Of a stretch of 64,000 nt of DNA, positions 27,673 to 36,108 are shown piece after piece. The notes under the pieces are model-generated. The model did not search any database. It saw only the letters and a list, made by a program, of their open reading frames with translations, and was not told the origin of the DNA. Made by a program: the position numbers and the translations under genes. The stretch lies in contig NZ_BDUD01000001.1 in assembly GCF_003113895.1 (NCBI RefSeq), forward strand, positions 4,514,840 to 4,578,839. Direction: 5' to 3'. Every line of letters starts with the position of its first letter. The first letter of the stretch is position 1. Source of the stretch: Nostoc commune NIES-4072. Lineage in GTDB: Bacteria; Cyanobacteriota; Cyanobacteriia; Cyanobacteriales; Nostocaceae.

Positions 27673-29115
27673 GTGCCAATGGAAGAGTCTGTTGTCAATC
27701 CCCTTAATGGTGGAGTTAATCCCTTAAGTGTAAGTGGCCCTAACAGCGTTAGTCCCTTTGCTGGCAATGGCAGTTTTTCTGCTGAAGGCAGCTTGTTGTC
27801 GGGTAATACTAATCTGTTATTAGGTAACGGTAACAATGCTATTCCAGGTGGCGGTATTAACCCGTTTGCAGGCGATGCTGGCAGTGGGTTTCAGAAATTA
27901 ATATTTGATCGATTAAAGTCAATTTTAGGTGATAACTTTTTCAAGGATATTGACAACACATTGGCAGGAGGTAGTAATCCTTTTGCAAACAGTGGTTATC
28001 CGATTCCAAGTGGGGCTACTAACCCTTTGGCAGGTAACGGTAATGCGATTCCAAATGGGGCCACTAACCCATTTGCAGGTAACGGTAATGCGATTCCAGG
28101 CGGTAGTAACCCGTTTGCAGGAGGTAGTAACCCGTTTGTAGGCGGTGGTAATGCAATTCTAGGAGGAAGTAACCCATTTGCAGGTGGTGCAAACCCCTTT
28201 GCAGGTGGTGGTAATCCGATCGCAGGTGCTGGAGGTCTGCTTCAACAATCGCCTTTCGATCCGTTGAAAGAAGTCCTTGGTAATAATTTACCCTTTAGTA
28301 ACGGTGGGAATACATCTAATCCTGGTAGCCAAACCTTTAATGAGGGCAATGCACCCGTTGGTAAAGGTAACAAGAACCTTGGTGATAATAACGCAACTAT
28401 TGGTAATTTTAACTCGGATTATGGCAGTAACAGCGCAACCATTGGGAATGGGAACTGGAACTTTAATAATGACAACGCAACCATCGGTAATGGTAACTGG
28501 CTATTTGGAAAGAATAACACAACCCTTGGTAACGGCAACTGGTATTGGGACGACGGAAGCAATAATTCAACATTAGGTAATGGTAATTGGCACTTCGGTA
28601 GTGACAATTCAACCATTGGAAACGGCAATTGGGATTTTGGTACTGATAACATAATTATTGGTAATGGTAACTGGGTTTTTACCAGTGGAAATGAAATTAT
28701 TGGTAATGGCAATTGGTTAGCAAAGACTGACAACACAAAAATTGGAGACGTCAATAATATCAGCAGTTTAAAGTTATCCCCACTAGGGATCAAAACTGAT
28801 GTTAACAATCTGATTGACTCTCTTATAGGCAAAATAGGTCAAAATTTTCTTGGCTTCACAGGAGATTTTGATGAATCGAGTAGCCAAACCTTTAACCGCC
28901 TCATCTCTTCTAAAAGTGTTGGTAATGATACTGATATATCTAGCGATATTCAGCAACTTTTGGCATCACTCAGCCCGATTCAAGGAAATTTCATCAATTA
29001 TCAGCCTGTGCAAAACCCTCAGCCTGTCCCAGAATCTGCTTCTTCAGTGTCGTTAGTAGTAATGGGGCTGGTGTGTTTGCTCTTGTCACTGTTCAAAAAA
29101 CAACAACACTGTTAA
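27673..29115 (+). CDS. Gly/Asn-rich repeat protein with PEP-CTERM-like tail
   Basis: 480 residues (start GTG 27673 or ATG 27679). The region at about 50-185 is built of NPFAGNGNAIPGG-type units, with two inserted amphipathic motifs (LIFDRLKSILGDNFF and SPFDPLKEVLGNNLPF). The second matches the SPF-x-LKEV motif of the preceding gene. The region at about 235-355 is a run of GNGNW repeats every 14-19 residues (for example NATIGNGNWLFGKNNTTLG). The C-terminus, PVPES followed by a hydrophobic helix and FKKQQHC, looks like a PEP-CTERM sorting signal. No N-terminal signal peptide is visible, which is odd for a PEP-CTERM protein. It is probably a cell-surface or matrix protein. Confidence 0.75.
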   Translation: MPMEESVVNPLNGGVNPLSVSGPNSVSPFAGNGSFSAEGSLLSGNTNLLLGNGNNAIPGGGINPFAGDAGSGFQKLIFDRLKSILGDNFFKDIDNTLAGGSNPFANSGYPIPSGATNPLAGNGNAIPNGATNPFAGNGNAIPGGSNPFAGGSNPFVGGGNAILGGSNPFAGGANPFAGGGNPIAGAGGLLQQSPFDPLKEVLGNNLPFSNGGNTSNPGSQTFNEGNAPVGKGNKNLGDNNATIGNFNSDYGSNSATIGNGNWNFNNDNATIGNGNWLFGKNNTTLGNGNWYWDDGSNNSTLGNGNWHFGSDNSTIGNGNWDFGTDNIIIGNGNWVFTSGNEIIGNGNWLAKTDNTKIGDVNNISSLKLSPLGIKTDVNNLIDSLIGKIGQNFLGFTGDFDESSSQTFNRLISSKSVGNDTDISSDIQQLLASLSPIQGNFINYQPVQNPQPVPESASSVSLVVMGLVCLLLSLFKKQQHC

Positions 29116-29176
29116 GGTAACGTGAGGCATAACAAATGCCGTTCGTTGGAAGCTCATGTTAATTTTCTGACCTCTC

Positions 29177-29272
29177 TAGGACTTACGCAAAAAGTCCTAA
29201 AAAGCTTAATTTATCGAACCGCCTTTGCGTAGCGTCTCGTAGAGAAGAATCGTAGAGTTTGCGTAAGTTCTA
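29177..29272. mobile_element. MITE, TAGGACTTACGCA family, copy 1
   Basis: 96 bp with ends TAGGACTTACGCA and TGCGTAAGTTCTA. It is flanked on both sides by CTCTC, a 5-bp target duplication. Related copies are at 31393-31485 and 42119-42220. Confidence 0.8.
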
Positions 29273-29419
29273 CTCTCTTCTAAAAGAGAAAGGCTTTGAA
29301 TTTTCTACCTTGCTTATCAGGCAATACAGTGTGTACGATTGACTTTGCTCTACACATTGAGATTTGGATTGTATATGTGGGAACTCTAGATTAAAGAAAC
29401 TTACTGGAGAGTGATTTCT

Positions 29420-29893
29420 ATGTCTACGACCCCAATTAGTGCAACATTGGCACAAACAGATAGAGATGCTGTGTTGCAAGCCATTACCACCATTAAAGAA
29501 AAGCTACCATTTTTGGTTGATTTGAGTTCCGACGATCGCAAGACTTTACCCAAGATGGGAGATAAGAGTCGGGCGTTTGTCAGCAAAGCATTAGAGGTGG
29601 CGGCGCAGAATCCAGAGTTTTTACCGCGATCGTTCGACTTGGAAGAGATGCGGAAGGATGTGCAATTATTTGAAGCGTTGTATCCGGTGTTGTTGTCGTT
29701 GACTCAGTTACAAGAGTTGGTAGATGATACATCTCTTGCAGTCGGTAGTGAAGCTTATGCAGCCGCGTTACAGGTGTATAACTACGCCAAAGCCAGTGGA
29801 CAGGGCGCGGGTTTAGATGCAGTGGTTGTGGAAATGGGACAACGATTTGCTCGTAAACCTGGAAAATCCAAGTCTCAAAAAGCAGCGTTGTAG
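29420..29893 (+). CDS. Conserved hypothetical, all-helical protein
   Basis: 157 residues from ATG 29420 (GGAGAG ribosome-binding site at 29406), not the upstream GTG. The sequence is helical and soluble, with Leu-rich stretches (DAVLQAITTIKEKLPFLVDL, LYPVLLSLTQLQELV) and a basic C-terminus (RKPGKSKSQKAAL). No transmembrane segment or signal peptide. I do not recognise a family. It is followed closely by a tandem-repeat block. Confidence 0.7.
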   Translation: MSTTPISATLAQTDRDAVLQAITTIKEKLPFLVDLSSDDRKTLPKMGDKSRAFVSKALEVAAQNPEFLPRSFDLEEMRKDVQLFEALYPVLLSLTQLQELVDDTSLAVGSEAYAAALQVYNYAKASGQGAGLDAVVVEMGQRFARKPGKSKSQKAAL

Positions 29894-30011
29894 AAAATAG
29901 CTCAGTACTTGCACTTAAAAGATGCCACGTTGAAGCTCAGAATTTGAATGTTGGACTTAAAAGCACGACATTTCGAGTTCTGAGCTTCATTTTTTGAGTT
30001 CAGAGGCTTAA

Positions 30012-30221
30012 CGTTCAAGCAAAAAGGTGCAACTTCCGAGTTCAGAGGCGCAACGGTCGAGCAAAAAGGTGCAACTTCCGAGTTCAGAGGCTCAACGTTC
30101 GAGCAAAAAGGTGCAACTTCCGAGTTCAAAGGCGCAACGGTCGAGCAAAAAGGTGCAACTTCCGAGTTCAAAGGCTCAACGTTCGAGTAAAAAGGTCGAA
30201 CTTCCGAGTTCAAAGGCTCAA
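30012..30221. repeat. 42-bp tandem repeat, 5 units (two 21-bp half-units)
   Basis: Five copies of a 42-mer composed of two related 21-mers, GCAACTTCCGAGTTCAGAGG(C) and CAACGGTCGAGCAAAAAGGT-like. More degenerate units extend left to about 29930. The minus strand is open as heptapeptides (VAPFCST VAPLNSE) and the plus strand is open too, simply because the period is a multiple of three. No convincing start site exists, so I treat it as non-coding repeat DNA. Confidence 0.85.
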
Positions 30222-30391
30222 TTTTGGTGTTCTAATCATTCAGAAGGCAGAAGTACGAGGGCAGGAGGCTCATTCTAGCGACAGGTTTAGACACAACCAC
30301 CTTTCGTAAAACTGGTGTTCAGGATTGTCAGCCCGATGTGGCGTATTACCTCAGAGTTAACTCGCATCTCTACAATCTCTTTCCATAACTT

Positions 30392-31138
30392 TTATTCAGC
30401 GTTCACAAATTCCAAATACCCACTGCTAAGTTCTTTCACCGCTAAGTCATAAAATTGCTTACCATGTTCAGGCGTTGCTAAAGCCGGATTTGATCCCATA
30501 CGTCCATCTGGATAACGCACTCGAAAGTCAGCAGCGCTATAAATCCGATGTCCGCTTGCAACTTCTGGTGAAAGATATACTTGCTTAATCGCATTCGGAT
30601 AAACGTACTGCGTGAGTGCTACTTCACTTGGCGTTGCATGAGAACCTTCTTGATCCCCATATAATTCTTTAGCTAGCTTATATACAGAACCGCACATAAA
30701 CCAGTTTGCCACTTGACATTGCACATGTTGAGCATTGGGAATCTGCAAATCTTCTAAATGCGCGTAAGTTTCTGAAAAAGCTGCTTTCAGGGTGGCGATA
30801 TTACCACCATGTCCGTTAATAAAGTAGAACTTGCTAAAACCAGCTTTGGCTAAACAAGTTACATAATCTCGCACTACTTGAATCAAAGTGCTGGGACGCA
30901 GACTGATTGAGCCAGGAAAAGCAGTATGATGCAGTGCCATGCCCACATTGATTGTAGGGCCAACGATCGCGCCAGTTGCATCACCTACACCAACTGCGAT
31001 CGCTTCTGCACAAATGGCATCAGTGCCAATTAACCCCGTTGGCCCATGTTGTTCTGTGGAACCAATAGGGAAAATAATCCCCTTTGACTGCTGTAAATAA
31101 GCTTCGACTTCTTGCCAAGTACTTAAATGCAGTAACAT
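30392..31138 (-). CDS. Creatininase family amidohydrolase
   Basis: 248 residues, typical family length. Metal-binding motifs are present: GSTEQHGPTGLIGTDA near the N-terminus and FINGHGGN near residue 110. The family hydrolyses small C-N bonds (creatinine, formamides in riboflavin/F420 breakdown, or mycofactocin precursor peptide). The substrate in cyanobacteria is not established. It is monocistronic. Confidence 0.85.
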   Translation of the reverse strand: MLLHLSTWQEVEAYLQQSKGIIFPIGSTEQHGPTGLIGTDAICAEAIAVGVGDATGAIVGPTINVGMALHHTAFPGSISLRPSTLIQVVRDYVTCLAKAGFSKFYFINGHGGNIATLKAAFSETYAHLEDLQIPNAQHVQCQVANWFMCGSVYKLAKELYGDQEGSHATPSEVALTQYVYPNAIKQVYLSPEVASGHRIYSAADFRVRYPDGRMGSNPALATPEHGKQFYDLAVKELSSGYLEFVNAE

Positions 31139-31210
31139 TTTTGATGATTTTCCTCAATAAAATGGCAGTGGGACGAAACCTTTTTCTGCTAAACTCCCAC
31201 TAACCTGATT

Positions 31211-31903
31211 ATGAACTCTCTACATTTTCTGTGGTGGCGATGCTATGAAATTCCATCATCTCTGCCAAAGTTTTATCGGATAACTGAAATATTTTTGCTC
31301 ATCAACAGTATTTATAGTCCTTCTGCTATGGCCGGACGCTATGTTTTCAATCAAACGCCTCAAAGAATCGAGCGTTATTTTAGTCTTTATATTAGGACTT
31401 ACGCACACTCTACGAATTCTCGGCGCTCTTGGCGTCTTGGCGGTTCGAGAAATTAAGCTTTTTAGCAATTTTTGCGTAAGTCCTATATATTACCAAACTA
31501 AACCAATGGCGATACCATTAGCTATACATATACTCCACAAAGCTTTCGGCGGCTATTTCGTCAGTTTCCTAAAAGCAATTTCTCGCTCGTCTTTGTGAAC
31601 AATCAGGTAAAATATATCAAGTTAAATTTCAACGGTGATTTTTATCAATACCAAAGAAGTTATAATTACAACCAAGCTGAGACAGCAAAATTTTACAACT
31701 ATATTTTTAGTTAGCAGCCGCCAACCTGGCAAAAACTTTCTGCCAAATTTGCAGGGAATGAGATTATTTATTTCTATGAATATTGTTTAGGGCATGGAGT
31801 CGCAACAAGTTTCGAGAGATATGGATATAAGCAATTTACCGATTCTGCCACTTTATCCTATGACACTCGCTGCGAACCCCATTATAGTAGAAATCAAAAT
31901 TGA
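31211..31903 (+). pseudogene. Secreted hypothetical protein gene disrupted by a MITE
   Basis: The 5' part encodes a signal-peptide-like start and FNQTPQRIERYFSLYI up to 31392. A MITE (31393-31485) then interrupts it. After the element, coherent coding resumes in another frame: TNGDTISYTYTPQSFRRLF, then SLVFVNNQVKYIKLNFNGDF, then YNYIFS, an in-frame TAG (31712-31714), then QPPTWQKLSAKFAGNEIIYF on to TGA at 31901-31903. Removing the element and one copy of its TATAT duplication rejoins the halves, except for one frameshift. So the gene was broken by insertion and has since decayed. The original function is unknown. Confidence 0.75.
31393..31485. mobile_element. MITE, TAGGACTTACGCA family, copy 2 (inside a gene)
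   Basis: 93 bp with ends TAGGACTTACGCA and TGCGTAAGTCCTA, flanked by TATAT on both sides (31388-31392 and 31486-31490). The interior GGCGCTCTTGGCGTCTTGGC is shared with the copy near 42170. Confidence 0.85.
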
Positions 31904-31965
31904 GTTTTGAGACGTTAGTATTGTGGATCATCAACTAGACAACGGGGATCAATCTTTTCTGTTGA

Positions 31966-32238
31966 CTAATCAAAGTAATAATGTTTTTTCACGTCGCTTG
32001 TAATTTCCCATGTGCAGGACATGCCAGCAGGAAAAGTCACCAAATCACCTTTACCCATTTGCACTGGCTGTCCACCATCAGGAGTAACAACAACATCGCC
32101 TTCCAAAAAGTAGCAAGTTTCTTGAGAATCATAAGTCCAAGGAAATTTTGAAACTTCCTTTTTCCAAATTCCCCATTTAAAGACACCCAATTCATTAAGG
32201 CGTTCTTGCACGGGTTGATGCTCAATTTTAATTTCCAT
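31966..32238 (-). CDS. Cupin domain protein (DUF861 type)
   Basis: 90 residues, a single small cupin barrel. The blocks FPWTYDSQETCYFLEGDVVV and GDLVTFPAGMSCTWEI are the two cupin motifs of the DUF861/cupin_3 group, with WTYDSQETCYFLEG replacing the more usual His-rich motif. Proteins of this group include plant and bacterial small enzymes or ligand-binding proteins of mostly unknown role. It starts 22 bp after the Mo_nitro_C gene stop and shares its strand, so they are likely co-transcribed. Confidence 0.85.
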   Translation of the reverse strand: MEIKIEHQPVQERLNELGVFKWGIWKKEVSKFPWTYDSQETCYFLEGDVVVTPDGGQPVQMGKGDLVTFPAGMSCTWEITSDVKKHYYFD

Positions 32239-32260
32239 ATTGTGTTTTATCTAGTTATGT

Positions 32261-32632
32261 TCAGCAGTAGGATTGAATATCTTCTCCACACTGATCTACT
32301 AAATAACACAAAGCGCGAAAACGCAAGTAGACAAGTTCGTTATAAAGCGGATTAAGTTTGCACATTGGCGGAATATGCCCTATTTTGCGACCAAAAAGCA
32401 TGATATCGCGCTCGAATGGACACTGGGCAGGAATCAGTTTAGCAATAAATTTAGCTAATTTACGATTCTGAATGTCAATTTTATCCACCCATTGACGTAA
32501 TGGTTGCAGTAAATCTAATTTAGGTCTAGTAAATTGCTTTTTACTACCTTTTTGATTCTTTTCTTCTAAAGGGCTAACAAAAGCAGGCAGAAAAATACGC
32601 TGATTAATTGTTTTAAGCATAGTAGTAGGCAA
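32261..32632 (-). CDS. Mo-dependent nitrogenase C-terminal domain protein, copy 1
   Basis: 123 residues: a variable N-terminus (1-40), then the Mo_nitro_C domain. Conserved blocks are LLQPLRQWVDKIDI, PAQCPFERDIMLFGRK and IPPMCKLNPLYNELVYLRFR, then ALCYLVDQCGEDIQSYC. This cyanobacteria-specific domain is named from a fusion to nitrogenase components, but stand-alone copies such as this have no proven function. A second copy is at 37608-37895. The cupin gene follows at 22 bp. Confidence 0.85.
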   Translation of the reverse strand: MPTTMLKTINQRIFLPAFVSPLEEKNQKGSKKQFTRPKLDLLQPLRQWVDKIDIQNRKLAKFIAKLIPAQCPFERDIMLFGRKIGHIPPMCKLNPLYNELVYLRFRALCYLVDQCGEDIQSYC

Positions 32633-33416
32633 GGTTTTCCTTGTGTAGATGAACTATTTGCCGATTGGAAATATTAACATGTAATCTGTTAAGCAATTTG
32701 CATTATGCTTGTAAATTAGCCAGGAAAAAAGCATAAGGCAAATAATTTACATGCATCTTTGGGGGGAAATTGTTTAACTAATTGTTATTTAAGCCCACCA
32801 AATCAGGAAGAACTGTCCCGTTAAATACAAAATAACAAAGAAAATATAAAAATGGCATTTCTTTAACTTATGGATTGCTAATATCCGAGATAGCAATCTT
32901 ATATATTATATATAAATGCCTGGTTCTAAAACTGCCTAGTATCTATAGATGGACTTTGGCTAAGAAAATAACAGTTTAGCTCTAACTCCATATAGGCTTC
33001 GCTAGGATTAGCCTCTAATATCTAGCGATTTTAGGCTATTAAATATCTAGTAATCTGTTTGGTATGTTACACTAGCTAGCCTAGATATTATCTAATAAGT
33101 AGCAATAAATCCTTTGATAAGCCCCAGCTAATATACTTAAAACTTATACCATTTACAAGAATATTTTGCAATAAATGCATCGCGTGTAAGGACGTACAAG
33201 ATTATGCCCTTACCAATATAGCGCTTCTCACTTGGGGAGAATACAGTCAACCTTACCCCATATTTGAGGCGTGCAAATACTCCCCTGTCATTACTAAAGA
33301 GAGGGGTTAAGGGTGAGATTTAAAAAAGTACTTTATCCAAAGGAGAACCGTTATATATATATCAGATATTTTGTGAAATGGCTTAATTACAAAAAAATGG
33401 TATAATAACAGAAATC
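32633..33416. other. Long AT-rich intergenic region
   Basis: About 780 bp without a credible open frame on either strand. It contains several CTAG-rich short repeats (for example ATATCTAGCGATTTTAGGCT near 33018, then ATCTAGTAATCTG) and a TATATATATAT run near 33352. No RNA gene was recognised. It must contain the promoter of the Mo_nitro_C gene. Confidence 0.5.
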
Positions 33417-34265
33417 TTATTTCTTAAAATATCTCAAGCCGTAACGATCTTGATATTTGCTGATATACTCTACATTCTGTTGCTCTAATTTTGACAGCAA
33501 TTTAGGTGGAAATGCTTTAGGTGAATATATAGGGCGATACCAAGGTTGCTTATTAAAGTAATCTTGTAATTCAGGAGTATCAAAACGGCGTCCGTGACTG
33601 GCAAATATCGAATTTCGCATAATATCTAGTGCAAAACCGTCTTTCCCATCCAAATCTGTATCAGTTACAAGTCTTTGGGAAAGCCAGAAATAAGTGCTGA
33701 CAGCCGTGGTAGCATCTGGCGATATTGTATTTACCGAAGATGTAGATTGAGTTGGAAATGGGGTGGTTGGTATAAATTTAGGAGTTTCTATCACGGGGCT
33801 TGTGACAGTTGAAGGCGTTTGTGAAGGTGATACCGTTTTGTCTGCTGTAGATTGAGAAGATTTTGGTAACACTTGGCTAATAATCACAGATGCACCGATT
33901 AGCCCACCTGCAATCAAACTGCCGATGAGGATATTATTCTGACTATTACCTTGAGAGGTAGGCTGTAGTTTGACAGGTACTGTTTGAGGTGGCGGTGCAG
34001 AGAATACAGTCGGTTGAGTTAAGAGGGGTTGCGTCGGTGGAATTGGATTTGCTATGCTCTGCAAAGTATCCAGCATTGCTCTGGCTGTGGGGTAGCGATC
34101 GCGCGGATGATATGCGATCGCCCGATCAATTACTCCTGCCATAATTGGGCTAACATGACTCGCGTACTGTCGCCACACGATTTCACCCGTCTGGGAATCC
34201 GTTTCTAGTTGTTGCGCCTGTTTACCAGTCAGCAAATAAAATTCATAAGATAGTTTTCCCCAAAA
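33417..34265 (-). pseudogene. Ser/Thr protein kinase remnant with YARHG domain
   Basis: The open frame begins after an in-frame TAG at 34266-34268 and reads YLLTGKQAQQLET, then WRQYASHVSPIMAGVIDRAI and HPRDRYPTARAMLDTLQS. This is the end of the C-lobe of a cyanobacterial Ser/Thr kinase. The P-loop, catalytic loop (HRD) and DFG are missing. After the kinase end come a Pro/Thr linker, a transmembrane helix (ILIGSLIAGGLIGASVIIS) and a YARHG-type domain (YFWLSQRLVTDTDL, RNSIFASHGRRF, WYRPIY). The GIY-YIG gene abuts the cut end, so a deletion or rearrangement removed the kinase head. A C-terminal product could still be made from TTG 34235. Confidence 0.75.
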
Positions 34266-34271
34266 CTACCT

Positions 34272-34820
34272 TCATTTCAAATCTAGTAAACCTTCTTCTT
34301 TCAATTTCGGATTGAAGCGAATTTGCATTTGCAAACCACGCACTTCTAATAAATGGGTTGAAATTTCTGCTTCTACTCTCCGCGCCACATTTTTAAGAAT
34401 TTTTATTTGTGCTAATTCATCATTAGCTGGATTTTGATAATTTGCCTGTTCTTCAGGTGTCATTACCACTTTGATATCAATGGGATGAGTCCATTTTTCT
34501 TTTTGATCCCCATTTCCCCAAGGGACACTGCCATTTTCAGCAATCCAAGCATTTTCAGTATTTTCTAAAATTGTGCGACTAGGGCGTTCAATAGTTTGAA
34601 CTTTTACCCAATAACATTGCTGTGCCTGACGGACTAAATGCTGTTTGAGGCTGAGGTAAACATCACGGGAATATCCTACAAATTGCAGCACTTTTTCTTG
34701 GTCAAAGATAGCATAGACACCGATTTTACCTTGAAATTGTTCGGGTAATTGACCGCGATCGTCAATGTAAGGAATGTATTCTAGGGCTGCCAAAGAAGAA
34801 AGATTTGTTTCAAGAGCCAT
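34272..34820 (-). CDS. GIY-YIG nuclease-fold protein
   Basis: 182 residues. The segment GKIGVYAIFDQEKVLQFVGYS carries the GIY-YIG pattern in degenerate form (GVYAIF ... FVGYSRD), followed by an Arg/His-containing helix (SLKQHLVRQAQQCYWVKV) and a Glu. The C-terminal half is specific to cyanobacteria. These proteins are annotated as GIY-YIG nuclease family, but their activity is untested. Its 3' end lies 6 bp from the truncated kinase frame. Confidence 0.72.
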   Translation of the reverse strand: MALETNLSSLAALEYIPYIDDRGQLPEQFQGKIGVYAIFDQEKVLQFVGYSRDVYLSLKQHLVRQAQQCYWVKVQTIERPSRTILENTENAWIAENGSVPWGNGDQKEKWTHPIDIKVVMTPEEQANYQNPANDELAQIKILKNVARRVEAEISTHLLEVRGLQMQIRFNPKLKEEGLLDLK

Positions 34821-34885
34821 ACATCAAATATTAAACTTACTATTTGCCTGCAAAATTGCTAAATAGGAAAAAACTATTTTTAAAA

Positions 34886-35215
34886 TCACCCGTTATCCAC
34901 TTTTTGGTAAATTGCACAAAGACGACTGGGTTGGAAAATCTTAGCACTAAACATGAAATTTGGTGGAACATTGATAATGGCATATTCATCAGATTCATGA
35001 TACTTTTCAAATTCTGCTGGCATTCCTTTCGTGGTAGTTAAGCTGTAAGGAACTGGTTGGAAAAGTAATTTTGTAAATTTAACTTGCTCACACTGCAACT
35101 GTTGACAAATTTGCTTTAAGAAAGCCTCGCTGGTCAATAAATTGAATAAATTTTCTTGAGCTTGTGCTTCAAGAGTGAAACTGCTATCAAAGTTCTGAAC
35201 GATTTTCAAGGTCAT
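34886..35215 (-). CDS. Hypothetical protein
   Basis: 109 residues, soluble, without signal peptide or membrane helix. It reads as an alpha/beta protein (FTLEAQAQENLFNLLTSEAF, then QVKFTKLLFQPVPYSL). No family recognised. It lies 65 bp upstream of the GIY-YIG gene on the same strand and may share its transcript. Confidence 0.55.
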   Translation of the reverse strand: MTLKIVQNFDSSFTLEAQAQENLFNLLTSEAFLKQICQQLQCEQVKFTKLLFQPVPYSLTTTKGMPAEFEKYHESDEYAIINVPPNFMFSAKIFQPSRLCAIYQKVDNG

Positions 35216-35535
35216 TTTTTGTATAGGTAGCTATTAATTACTAAGTGATGAGACAGGATAAGCAACAATCCAAAAGTGCTGGACAACGAAGCCTGCCTTT
35301 TGGTGCAGATGAGCTTTATGAAAAATTACCACTTTAAGATCAGCCTATTGGATTGTGTGACTTCTGTCAGCCACAGGAGTAAGCTGGCATGATTAAGAAT
35401 CGTGAAGTTTAGCAGATTTTTAAGGATAGATGATTTTTCCTTAAGATTGTACTAAAGCGATAGCCTATGGTGGGCTGCGTCTACGCACTTATCACACCAA
35501 CTCCCACTCTCACAACGATTCTTACACAACAAAAA
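35216..35535. other. Intergenic region with dispersed repeat
   Basis: About 320 bp to the terminator. It holds a 29-codon plus-strand open frame (35248-35337, ending ADELYEKLPL) without a ribosome-binding site. This could be a gene fragment. A copy of the GCGTAGGCG-type palindromic repeat lies at about 35457-35490. No other feature seen. Confidence 0.45.
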
Positions 35536-35575
35536 TGAGTGGATAATTGTGATATAAATCACAACTATCCACTCA
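35536..35575 (-). terminator. Terminator of the small acidic protein gene
   Basis: TGAGTGGATA-A-TTGTGAT and ATCACAA-C-TATCCACTCA form an 18-bp stem with one mismatch. On the minus strand it is followed by TTTTTG. It lies about 70 bp after the stop of the gene at 35645. Confidence 0.82.
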
Positions 35576-35644
35576 AAGTTTAGTAAATCGGGTTTACTAG
35601 AAAAACCCAAGTAGATTATTAAAACTTGGCAAACTTCAAACCAA

Positions 35645-35836
35645 TTAACGTGACTCAGTTCCCTGATTGGGGCTGCCTGCTACAGAATCATTTTCTGGTG
35701 CTTCTGGTGTAGCAGTGGGTTTAGCATCGCTCTTTTCATCATCGCCAGTTTTGCGCTGACTTTCGTCAACAGTGGTTTCGTAATTACCAGAACTGGGTGT
35801 ATTTTCTTGGCTACCAGCTTTTTGTGGTTCAGACAT
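35645..35836 (-). CDS. Small acidic, disordered protein
   Basis: 63 residues rich in Glu, Asp, Ser, Thr and Pro, with no hydrophobic core (SEPQKAGSQENTPSSG ...). It has its own start and a strong downstream terminator, which supports its being expressed. No family recognised; similar short disordered proteins in Nostocales are often stress-related, but that is only analogy. Confidence 0.55.
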   Translation of the reverse strand: MSEPQKAGSQENTPSSGNYETTVDESQRKTGDDEKSDAKPTATPEAPENDSVAGSPNQGTESR

Positions 35837-36108
35837 TATTACATTCCTAATAATTTTATTGTTGGTATTATCTTAAGAAGGTTAGGGGTGTGAGTGCATC
35901 TATCCAGATATAGTTATGGCTGATTTCTACCTCTATCGGAAGTATTGTTTAGTACTACTCATGTATACTGATAAAAATCCAGAAATGTAGAGTTTTTTAA
36001 GCTTACAACGCTTTCTATGCTTAAGGAAGGTTTATTGCCGCCGACCTGGACTAGGTGAATAATATGATGTGATCATTGTGATACATACAAACTATCAAAG
36101 TGTAATTA

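Noticed and set aside
28419..28832. Minus-strand 137-codon frame inside the GNGNW repeat gene
   Set aside because: A shadow of the repeated coding sequence on the other strand.
29902..30278. Cys-containing heptapeptide protein on the minus strand (and a plus-strand counterpart)
   Set aside because: Explained by the 42-bp repeat; no ribosome-binding site, and both strands are equally open.
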